A DNA stretch of 64,000 bases from DAOTWC01 sp048499435 (GTDB lineage Bacteria; Chloroflexota; Anaerolineae; Aggregatilineales; Phototrophicaceae), in the NCBI GenBank assembly GCA_048499435.1, contig JASNZW010000002.1, positions 1 through 64,000 on the forward strand, given 5' to 3'. Position 1 is the first letter of the stretch, and every line of letters starts with the position of its first letter. Shown in pieces: positions 32,152-38,960 of the stretch. The notes beneath the pieces are model-generated. The model saw nothing but the letters and a program-made list of their open reading frames with translations, had not been told where the DNA came from and did no database searches. The position numbers were made by a program, and so were the translations under genes.

Positions 32152-32685
32152 TCAGCTTTCCATCTCTTCGAGGATCGAGTACAGCAGCTCCAGCAGGACG
32201 TTCTTAACGCTTTCCTTGTCCTTAGCCACACACGGCAGCAGCTTGATGCCTTCTTCGATGCGCAGCGCGATGCGCAGGTCGTCGGCGGCCCAGGCGTCCG
32301 GGTGGTCCTGCTTGTTGGCGGCCACCACATACGGCGTGGGCGCGTAGGCGCGGAACGTCTCCAGGATGCTTTTGGCCTCGCGGAAGGTCTCTGGCTTGGC
32401 GCTGTCCACCATCACCACGAACCCCAGCATGCCCTCCGCCAGGATTTCCCACATGAAGTCGAAGCGGCGCTGCCCCGGCGTCCCGAACAGGTAGAGCACC
32501 AGGTCATCATCAACCGTGATTCGCCCGAAGTCCATCGCGACCGTCGTTGCTTCCTTCTGGCGGCGCTCAGCCTCGGTGGTGATTTCACGCTCAGTGGACA
32601 CGACCTCAATCTCGCTGATCGAACGGATGAACTCCGTCTTGCCTGAGCTGAACGGTCCGGTGATAACCATCTTAACTGTTTGCAT
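32152..32685 (-). CDS. Small Ras-like GTPase (MglA/Gtr-like)
   Basis: 177 residues, about the length of one GTPase domain. P-loop GPFSSGKTEFIRSI (G1), LFGTPGQRRFDFMWEI (G3; PGQ is usual in MglA-like and SRPRB-like members), AANKQDHPDAW (G4, guanine-specific NKxD) and LLPCVAKDKESVKNVL (G5-like region). It should switch between GTP and GDP forms and bind effectors. No roadblock/LC7 (MglB-like) partner is in the window. It follows the DUF4388 gene by 47 nt, a pairing also seen in other bacteria such as myxobacteria. Confidence 0.9.
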   Translation of the reverse strand: MQTVKMVITGPFSSGKTEFIRSISEIEVVSTEREITTEAERRQKEATTVAMDFGRITVDDDLVLYLFGTPGQRRFDFMWEILAEGMLGFVVMVDSAKPETFREAKSILETFRAYAPTPYVVAANKQDHPDAWAADDLRIALRIEEGIKLLPCVAKDKESVKNVLLELLYSILEEMES

Positions 32686-32732
32686 AGTGTATCCGCTCTT
32701 CCAGTTCCACGTCCCGGCAGGGACTTAGGCCG

Positions 32733-33602
32733 CTACATAGACTTGAGTTTGTCAATGAGTTTGTCAACCACGCTTTTCTGCACCTGGCTGGCGCGCGCCG
32801 GCGGCCGCCGGATAGCGGTCTGGGGGGCTGCCATGCCCGGCGGCTTCACCAGCTCCACCAGGCCCGCCTGCTCCAGCCCGTAGACGATGCGCCGAATCTC
32901 CATCTCCGACATGTTGTTGGCTTTGGCGATCTGGCGGATCGAGTTCTTCGGGCTGACAGATGACACCACCCGCCACTCTTCCACGCTGAGGTGGATGCCC
33001 TTGAATTTCTCTTTCGGGTTGTCGGGGAAGCGCATGGCGAAATCGAGGTTGGGCAGGTGCTCGACCAGCTTCTCGGCCTCGCGGATGCGGCGCGACCCTT
33101 CGATAATCACGTTTTCCAGGTCAATCGGGACCAGGATGCGGTCGCTGCCGGGGAGGATGTTGTCCTCAAAGCGGAACGGCCCCTGGTTCCAGGTCATCAG
33201 ATTAAAGACAACATCCAGCGTGTGCTGCTGGATGCTGTTGACGACATCGCCCTGCGACACATAGCCCGCGTTGATCAGCAGCAGCGCCAGCGCTTTGTCG
33301 GTGGTGCGCGCGGCCCGTTCCTTGATGATGCGCACCTGCTCGTCCGTCAGCTTGCCTGCCTTGTTCAGCACCGCCGCCAGGTGGCTGTCGTGCGTGTCCA
33401 TCGAGGCAAAGACCAGCTTGCCCGTCCTGAACGCAACCTTTGCGCGCTCTTTGCCAGGGGCCATCCTGTCCTGCTGCATCGCATCCTTCTCGCCGGTGTG
33501 CACGCCCTCGAAGATAGTGAGCATGCCCGTCTTGCCGGCGAGGTTAATGAGATTCAACAACTGTGTCGTGCTGAAATCTCGGATATTCCCCTGAAGCGGC
33601 AT
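32733..33602 (-). CDS. DUF4388 (PATAN-like) protein with C-terminal winged-helix-like region
   Basis: 289 residues from the ATG at 33602 (GGAGGGG upstream). N terminus MPLQGNIRDFSTTQLLNLIN followed by KTGMLTIFEG and AKVAFRTGKLVFASMDT is the DUF4388 signature; the domain continues to about 185 with ALALLLINAGYVSQGDV and FRFEDNILPGSDRI. The C-terminal part (about 200-265: LSVEEWRVVSSVSPKNSIRQIAKANNMSEMEIRRIVYGLEQAGLVEL) looks like a winged-helix fold. DUF4388 proteins are regulatory adaptors often encoded with small GTPases or response regulators. First gene of a probable six-gene operon. Confidence 0.85.
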   Translation of the reverse strand: MPLQGNIRDFSTTQLLNLINLAGKTGMLTIFEGVHTGEKDAMQQDRMAPGKERAKVAFRTGKLVFASMDTHDSHLAAVLNKAGKLTDEQVRIIKERAARTTDKALALLLINAGYVSQGDVVNSIQQHTLDVVFNLMTWNQGPFRFEDNILPGSDRILVPIDLENVIIEGSRRIREAEKLVEHLPNLDFAMRFPDNPKEKFKGIHLSVEEWRVVSSVSPKNSIRQIAKANNMSEMEIRRIVYGLEQAGLVELVKPPGMAAPQTAIRRPPARASQVQKSVVDKLIDKLKSM

Positions 33603-33685
33603 TGCGCCCCTCCGCACGTTTTAGATAAACAGGCCGCACTGCTGGCGGCTTTATGGAGTGACAACGCTTCCACGATGACATACCG

Positions 33686-33714
33686 ATTATAGCCCGCGCG
33701 CATAGGCGAGTCAA
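33686..33714 (-). promoter_or_regulatory. Near-consensus sigma70 promoter of the GTPase/AAR operon
   Basis: Minus-strand TTGACT (33709-33714), exactly 17 nt, TATAAT (33686-33691). Predicted start near 33679 gives a leader of about 77 nt before the DUF4388 ATG. One of the two best promoter matches in the window. Confidence 0.75.
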
Positions 33715-33740
33715 CCAGCCCCGCCGGCGGCGATTGCCGC

Positions 33741-33746
33741 TATAAT
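33741..33746 (+). promoter_or_regulatory. Candidate -10 box for the DUF3048 gene
   Basis: Perfect TATAAT 34 nt before the TTG start, followed by CAGGGC. No good -35 at 16-18 nt. The same TATAATCAGGGC string occurs at 53205 before gatC. Confidence 0.4.
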
Positions 33747-33779
33747 CAGGGCAGTGTCCGCCAGAGACAGGAAAGTCTT

Positions 33780-34919
33780 TTGCCGCTTATACGCCTGCGC
33801 CCACCGTCCGCCATCCTGATCGCTGGCTGTATCGCGGCCAGCGCGCTGGCCGCCGCGCCGCCGCTGTCGGGCGGCGCTGGCCTGCCCTCTGCCCTGAATC
33901 ATACAGCGGAAACCGCCGCGTCAACCGTTGAGACCGCCGCGGACGCCCCCCTCGGCCCAGATGAGTTTCCGCCCGGCGTCAACCCGCTGACCGGGCTGCC
34001 GGCCCCGCAGCCCGACTATCTGACGCAGCCGCCGGTGCTGGCCAAGATATCGAACGCGCCGCCGCTGGTGCGCCCGCAGGCCGGCATCGGCGCGGCGGAC
34101 CTGGTGTTCGAGCATTACGCTGAAGGCGGCCTGACGCGCTTCTCCGCCATCTTTCACGGCCAGCGGCCCGCGCGCGTCGGCTCGATCCGCAGCGCGCGCC
34201 TGATTGACTACGAGTTGATGCCCATGTACCAGGGCATCCTGGCCTTCTCCGGGGCCAGCAGCGGCGTCGAGGACCGGCTGAACACGTCGGAATTTGCCGA
34301 CCGTCTGTTCAAGGGCGTGCTGTTCGGCCTGCCTTACTACTGGCGCGACGACAGCATCCCCATGCCGCACAATATGTTCGTCAACGCCGCCGCGCTCACC
34401 CAACTGGCCGCCGACCAGGGCGTGAGCGCGCCGCCGGACCTGCGCGGCATGGCCTTCGCCAGCGCGCCGCCGCCCGGCGCGGCTGGCCCGGCGGCCCGCG
34501 CAGAGATCGCCTATATCGCCACGCGCGTCGGGTGGGAATACAGCGCGGAAACCGGCCGCTATCTCCGCAGCGCCGACGGCCTGGGCCACTACGACGCCAC
34601 CACGCTGGAGCAGATCAGCGCCGCCAACGTCGTCATCCTCTACGCCGACCACACCTTCACCGATATCGTTGAAAGCCAGTGGCAGGGCAGCGTCAGCTAC
34701 AGCATCGAGATCAGGCTGTGGTTCGAGGGCGACGCCGTGCTGCTGCGCGACGGCCAGCAGTACGCCGCCCGCTGGGTGCGCCCCACGCGCGAGGACCTGA
34801 TCGGCCTGCGCACGCCCGCCGGCGACCTGCTGCCCCTGAAGCCGGGCAATACCTGGTTCCAGGTGCTGCGCCCGCCCGCGCAGCAAATGCCCGCTGAGGA
34901 ATGGGTGCGCATCGAGTAG
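33780..34919 (+). CDS. DUF3048 (YerB-like) exported protein
   Basis: 379 residues. TTG start with AGGAAAG five nt upstream. The N terminus is a signal sequence with a lipobox-like I-A-G-C (Cys17), so it may be a lipoprotein. The DUF3048 core follows: NPLTGLPAP, PVLAKISNAPPLVRPQAGIGAADLVFEHYAEGGLTRFSAIFHGQRP, RVGSIRSARLIDYELMPMYQG and FSGASSGV; the C-terminal part has NVVILYADHT, ARWVRPTREDLIGLRTPAGDLLPLKPGNTWFQVL. Family function is uncharacterised, presumably extracytoplasmic. An intrinsic terminator follows directly. Confidence 0.9.
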   Translation: MPLIRLRPPSAILIAGCIAASALAAAPPLSGGAGLPSALNHTAETAASTVETAADAPLGPDEFPPGVNPLTGLPAPQPDYLTQPPVLAKISNAPPLVRPQAGIGAADLVFEHYAEGGLTRFSAIFHGQRPARVGSIRSARLIDYELMPMYQGILAFSGASSGVEDRLNTSEFADRLFKGVLFGLPYYWRDDSIPMPHNMFVNAAALTQLAADQGVSAPPDLRGMAFASAPPPGAAGPAARAEIAYIATRVGWEYSAETGRYLRSADGLGHYDATTLEQISAANVVILYADHTFTDIVESQWQGSVSYSIEIRLWFEGDAVLLRDGQQYAARWVRPTREDLIGLRTPAGDLLPLKPGNTWFQVLRPPAQQMPAEEWVRIE

Positions 34920-34922
34920 CGG

Positions 34923-34942
34923 CGGCGCAAACGCGCCGTTTT
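34923..34942 (+). terminator. Intrinsic terminator after the DUF3048 gene
   Basis: CGGCGC-AAAC-GCGCCG hairpin (perfect 6-bp stem) followed by TTTT, starting 4 nt after the stop codon. Confidence 0.55.
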
Positions 34943-34946
34943 GGCC

Positions 34947-34952
34947 TATACT
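34947..34952 (+). promoter_or_regulatory. Candidate -10 box for the TPR/pseudo-protease gene
   Basis: TATACT directly after the terminator and 31 nt before the ATG at 34983. The -35 region is not recognisable. Confidence 0.35.
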
Positions 34953-34982
34953 TGTGTCAGACAAACACACGGCGGGAGGGGT

Positions 34983-36173
34983 ATGTCTGCGTTTCGCATG
35001 TTACAGCAGGGCATCGCCGCCATTCAGGAGGGCAAACCGGAAGAGGGCGCGCGCCTGCTGCGGCTGGCCCTGCGCGAGCAGGCCATCACCGGCAGACTGC
35101 GCGCCACCGCTTACATGTGGCTGGCGGAAACCACGCGCGACCCGCAGGAGAAGATCACCTGCTACACCGAAGCCCTCAGCGCCGACTCCACCAACGAACT
35201 CGCGCAGCAGCGGCTGGCGCTGCTGCTGGCCCCGCCCGCGCCCGGCAAAGAGGTCATGCTGTCAGACTACACGCCCACCAGCAACCCGCTGGTGACGCCG
35301 CCGCCGCCGCCGCCGCTTTTCCAGCCGCCCGGCATCACCCTGGACTTCAGCGCGCAGCACAGCAGCGCGCCGCCAGCAGCCGCGCACCCACTTACCGCCA
35401 GCGACCAGCGCGCCGTTGTCGGCGTGTTCAGCGATGGCCAGCGCGGCAGCGGCTTCTTCCTGACGCGCAGCGGCCTCATCGCGACCACGCGCCATGTCGT
35501 CGCCAACCAGGCCGTCGTCACGGTCGAGCTGTTCGACAGGCGCCAGTTTAACGGGCAGGTTGTGCGCGCCTTCCCAGAGCTGGATGTCGCTTTTGTCCAC
35601 GTGAGCGACAGCGGCGCGGAGCTGCTGCGCGTTTCACCCTACACGCTCATCCCGGACAGCATGCCCCTCACGGCGCTCTGCTACAACGGCCAGCTCGTCG
35701 AGGGCCGCCAGCGCGAAACCGGGCGTCTGCTGGCCGCGCACTGGTTCCCCACCGACATTATCCGCGTGCCGGATGCCGGCGGCGGCCCGGTGCTGGACGA
35801 CCGGCATTACCTGGTGGGGATGCTGACGCGCAACACCAGCGGCGCGGCAGCTTACGTGTTCGGCGTGCATATCACCGCCATCCAGCGCTGCCTGGCGACC
35901 TTCGACGCCGAAATGCGTGGCGCCCCCAACCGCATCTACTGCCCCGCCTGCGGCGGCGTCAGCCGGGCGGCGGGCGCGGGCGGCAGCTACTGTGACCTGT
36001 GCGGGGCTGTCATGCCGCACGCCGCCGACACGCCGCACCTGCTCATCCCGCAGCATGCCGTCCTCTACCGTGAAAACGCCGCCGTCTGCCCGGTCTGCGC
36101 CGCCCCGGTGGGCAGCTACCAGGGCCGATGCCTGCGCTGCGGCCAGGAAATCAGCCGGGGCAGCCCTGTGTGA
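34983..36173 (+). CDS. TPR module, trypsin-like domain lacking Ser, and double zinc ribbon
   Basis: 396 residues from ATG 34983 (GGGAGGGG upstream). Residues 1-82 are the TPR-like module also found in the 10.8-14.8 kb cluster. A Pro-rich linker (about 100-118) leads to a trypsin-like fold (about 143-305) with RGSGFFLTRSGLIATTRHVV (His171) and ELDVAFVHV (Asp201), but where GNSGGP is expected it reads DAGGGP, so the serine position (266) is Gly. The C terminus has two zinc ribbons: CPACG...CDLCG (about 320-341) and CPVC...CLRCG (about 369-387). No signal or membrane helix. Probably a cytosolic binding protein derived from an HtrA-like protease. Confidence 0.82.
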   Translation: MSAFRMLQQGIAAIQEGKPEEGARLLRLALREQAITGRLRATAYMWLAETTRDPQEKITCYTEALSADSTNELAQQRLALLLAPPAPGKEVMLSDYTPTSNPLVTPPPPPPLFQPPGITLDFSAQHSSAPPAAAHPLTASDQRAVVGVFSDGQRGSGFFLTRSGLIATTRHVVANQAVVTVELFDRRQFNGQVVRAFPELDVAFVHVSDSGAELLRVSPYTLIPDSMPLTALCYNGQLVEGRQRETGRLLAAHWFPTDIIRVPDAGGGPVLDDRHYLVGMLTRNTSGAAAYVFGVHITAIQRCLATFDAEMRGAPNRIYCPACGGVSRAAGAGGSYCDLCGAVMPHAADTPHLLIPQHAVLYRENAAVCPVCAAPVGSYQGRCLRCGQEISRGSPV

Positions 36174-36215
36174 CGCCGGCCTGAGGCGCGGCTCAGCGTA
36201 AAAGGATTGTGAACG

Positions 36216-36680
36216 ATGTTTAACCGTGACAAACCGAAGCCCCAGCCCGCTTCCCGCCTGGCGGACAGCGTCGCCCGCGTGCAGGCCGTCCTGCACGAGA
36301 TCGGCGTCAACCCGGACCAGGCGCGCATGGCGACCACCGACGGCTACGGCTGGAACTTCCAGCGCGGCTCCGCCCTCATCGAAATCTACGTGGTCGAACA
36401 AGCGGGCAGCGGCTCGCTCAAGGTGCTGTCGCCCATCATGCACCTGCCGTCCAGCGGCCTGCTGCCGCTGTACCGCCGCCTGCTGGACCTCAACCTCAGC
36501 CTTTCAAACGCGGCGTTCGGCGTGTATGCCGACGTCGTCTATGTGTTCAGCGAGCGCCCGCTGGCGGGCCTGGACACGGAAGAGATCGGGCATATCGTCG
36601 AGCAGGTGGCGAGCTGCGCCGACGAATACGATAACCTGCTGGTGGGCGAGTTCGGCGGGCGGCTTTACACGCGCGTCTAG
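36216..36680 (+). CDS. YbjN-like (type III chaperone fold) protein
   Basis: 154 residues. The pattern SRLADSVARVQAVLHEIG, GYGWNFQRGSALIEIYVV, LKVLSPIMHLPSSGLLPLYRRLLDLNLSLSNAAFGVYADVVYVFSERPLAGLDTEEIGHIVEQVASCADEYDNLLV matches the YbjN/CesT-like fold, in which small proteins bind peptides or partner proteins. 42 nt after the pseudo-protease gene, so likely co-transcribed. Its stop shares CTAG (36677-36680) with the convergent kinase gene. Confidence 0.78.
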   Translation: MFNRDKPKPQPASRLADSVARVQAVLHEIGVNPDQARMATTDGYGWNFQRGSALIEIYVVEQAGSGSLKVLSPIMHLPSSGLLPLYRRLLDLNLSLSNAAFGVYADVVYVFSERPLAGLDTEEIGHIVEQVASCADEYDNLLVGEFGGRLYTRV

Positions 36681-38947
36681 CGCCGCAGCAGGCCGCGCCC
36701 CGCGCGCAGCAGCGCCTGGGCGTGCCCGCCCAGCGCCACCAGCAGCGCGATAAACGCCCCCTGCCAGGCCAGCGCCGCGCTGTCGAAGAAGTAGATAACC
36801 GCCGGCGTGTCGTAGGCGGTGAAGCTGGTGTAGCTGGCGTACAGCGTCAGGTACACCAGCGCGGCGGTGAGCGCCGCCGCCAGCCAGCCCGGCAGGTCGA
36901 ACGCGCCTGCCAGCGCGAAGCCCGCCGCCAGCCCCAGCCCCGCCAGCAGCATCACGCCCCAGTCTGGCGGGTAGTTGAGGAAAAACCAGGTGAACGCGCC
37001 CCACGTCAGCGCGCCGGCCAGCGTCCCCAGCAGCGCGCCCGCCAGCAGCCGCGCGCCGCGCCCCCAGAAGCCGGCCATGCGCGCCGGGAACTCGCCGCCC
37101 AGCAGCGCCACCAGCCCCAGAAACACGCCGAACGTCAGCCCGGTAGACACCGCCACGCCGGTCGTCTGCGCCTGGAGCGCGCCCACCGCCGGCAGGTTGA
37201 ACAGCACATAACCGGCGATCGCCACCAGCCCGCCCAGCACCGCGCCGGCGTAGCGCCACACGATCTGCAGCGGGTCGGCGGTGGCGCGCCGCCAGGTGTT
37301 GGTCAGCCAGGCGTAGAAGCGCGCCTGCCGGCTCACCAGCGGCGGCAGCGACGGCGCTTCATCGCGCGCCAGCGCCAGCGCCCGCAGCGCCCCCGGCGCG
37401 CCCGCCCGCTGACGGTCCGCCAGCGTCCGCGCCGCCGCCAACGACCGCAGCCGGCCCACCGCGCGCGCCGCCTGTTCGGCGGTCTGAGGCGTGTCCGCCG
37501 TCAGCGCCATTTCCGCCAGCAGACTGTCAATTTCCGGCGAGTGCGCATAAGGCCGCCAGCCGCCGCCGTTTTCAGCCGCGCCGCGCGCTGTCAGCAGGTG
37601 GATGGCCGCCCGCTGCGCGCCGGGGTGCGTCTCAACCTGGAGCGCCTGCGCCGTCAGCGCGGCGATGCGCGGCGGGTCGCTGTCGGGCAGCGCCGCCAGC
37701 CGGTAATAGGCGCGTTCGCGGGCCGGGGCGCTGTCGCTGCGGATGGCGTGCAGCGTCACCCAGCGGCGCGCGCCGTCGTCCAGGCTGCCCCACCAGTAAT
37801 CCACATCGTGATCGTACTCCAGCGCGCCGCGCAGCATCATCTGCGCGCCGGCCTCGTCCAGCTCCAGGCCCAGCGCGTCAGCGCGGGTGTAGAAGTCGTT
37901 GATGAGCATGAAATGGGTGATGCCCAGCAGGAAGCGCCCCTGGCCGTAAGCCCAGGCGCGCCGCGCCCGCGTGTACAGGTCCAGCGCCTCGCGGCGGGCC
38001 ATTTCCTCCGGGCCGATCACAGCGAGCACCTCGCTCAGGTCCACCGTCGCGCCCGCCGCCGCGCCCGCCGCGCCCGTCGTCTCGGCGTCCGCGAACGGGC
38101 CGCCGCTGGCCGCCGGCTGCGCCGCGCGGTGCGGGACCAGCACCGCTTCGACTTCGGCCATCAACTGCGCCAGCGTGTCGGGCCGGTGCGCCGGGTCAAG
38201 GGCGGTGCCGCGCCGCAGCACCGGCGTCAGCGCCAGCGGCAGGTCGGTGCGCACGCTTGTCAGGTTCGGCAGGTCTTCCTGGCTCTGAAGCTGCTTGATC
38301 GCCAGCGACGTCGTCGCGTCGAACGGCAGCTCGCCCGTGAGCATGTGAAAGATGAGGATGGTGAAGCTGTAAATATCGGCGCGGTGGTCCAGCGCCTCCG
38401 ACGTAAGCTGCTCCGGGGCCATGTACAGCAGCGTGCCGTAGCCGGGGTTGGCGGCGCGCCCGCTCTGCTCCATGACCGTCGCCAGGCCGAAGTCGGCCAG
38501 GTAGGGCGCGCCGCTGCTGTCCAGCAGGATATTCGACGGCTTGATGTCCAGGTGAACGACCTGGTTGGCGTGAGCGTAGTCAAGCGCCGACGCCATCACC
38601 CGCCCGATGCGCAGCGCCTCTTCAACCTCCAGCGGCCCCTGCGCGATGAGCGTTTCCAGCGAGCCGCCCGTCACATAGCGCATGACGATATAAAGCTGGC
38701 CGTCGTGCTCGCCATAGTCGTACACGGGCAGGATGTTGGGGTGTTCCAGCCGGGCGATCATCTGCGCCTCGCGCTGGAACAGGGCCGCTGGCTCGCTGCC
38801 GGGCGCGCCCAGGTCACGGGCGATAGTCTTAATGGCGACGGTGCGGTTCAGCTTGCGGTCGCGCGCTGACCACACATCGGCCATGCCGCCGCGCCCGACG
38901 TGTTCGATCACAAGATAGTGGTTGATCTCGGTCCCGACGTCTACCAT
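36677..38947 (-). CDS. Transmembrane Ser/Thr protein kinase (Hanks type)
   Basis: 756 residues from ATG 38947 (GGAG upstream). Kinase domain about 8-275: HVGRGGMADVWSARD, Lys40 in TVAIKTI, catalytic HLDIKPSNILL (Asp134; the usual HRD Arg is Leu), DFG at 152-154, and YMAPEQL. A helical middle section (about 300-560) has no motif I recognise. About eight hydrophobic helices fill 590-745 (LGGLVAIAGYVLFNLP, TGLTFGVFLGLVALLGGEFP, LLGTLAGALTWGAFTWFFL, FALAGAFDLPGWLAAALTAALVYLTLY). The kinase is therefore cytoplasmic and anchored by a multi-pass C-terminal domain, unlike PASTA-type PknB. It follows the 1048-residue gene by 13 nt: the two are one transcript. Confidence 0.9.
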   Translation of the reverse strand: MVDVGTEINHYLVIEHVGRGGMADVWSARDRKLNRTVAIKTIARDLGAPGSEPAALFQREAQMIARLEHPNILPVYDYGEHDGQLYIVMRYVTGGSLETLIAQGPLEVEEALRIGRVMASALDYAHANQVVHLDIKPSNILLDSSGAPYLADFGLATVMEQSGRAANPGYGTLLYMAPEQLTSEALDHRADIYSFTILIFHMLTGELPFDATTSLAIKQLQSQEDLPNLTSVRTDLPLALTPVLRRGTALDPAHRPDTLAQLMAEVEAVLVPHRAAQPAASGGPFADAETTGAAGAAAGATVDLSEVLAVIGPEEMARREALDLYTRARRAWAYGQGRFLLGITHFMLINDFYTRADALGLELDEAGAQMMLRGALEYDHDVDYWWGSLDDGARRWVTLHAIRSDSAPARERAYYRLAALPDSDPPRIAALTAQALQVETHPGAQRAAIHLLTARGAAENGGGWRPYAHSPEIDSLLAEMALTADTPQTAEQAARAVGRLRSLAAARTLADRQRAGAPGALRALALARDEAPSLPPLVSRQARFYAWLTNTWRRATADPLQIVWRYAGAVLGGLVAIAGYVLFNLPAVGALQAQTTGVAVSTGLTFGVFLGLVALLGGEFPARMAGFWGRGARLLAGALLGTLAGALTWGAFTWFFLNYPPDWGVMLLAGLGLAAGFALAGAFDLPGWLAAALTAALVYLTLYASYTSFTAYDTPAVIYFFDSAALAWQGAFIALLVALGGHAQALLRAGRGLLRR

Positions 38948-38960
38948 GCACGCTCCGGCT

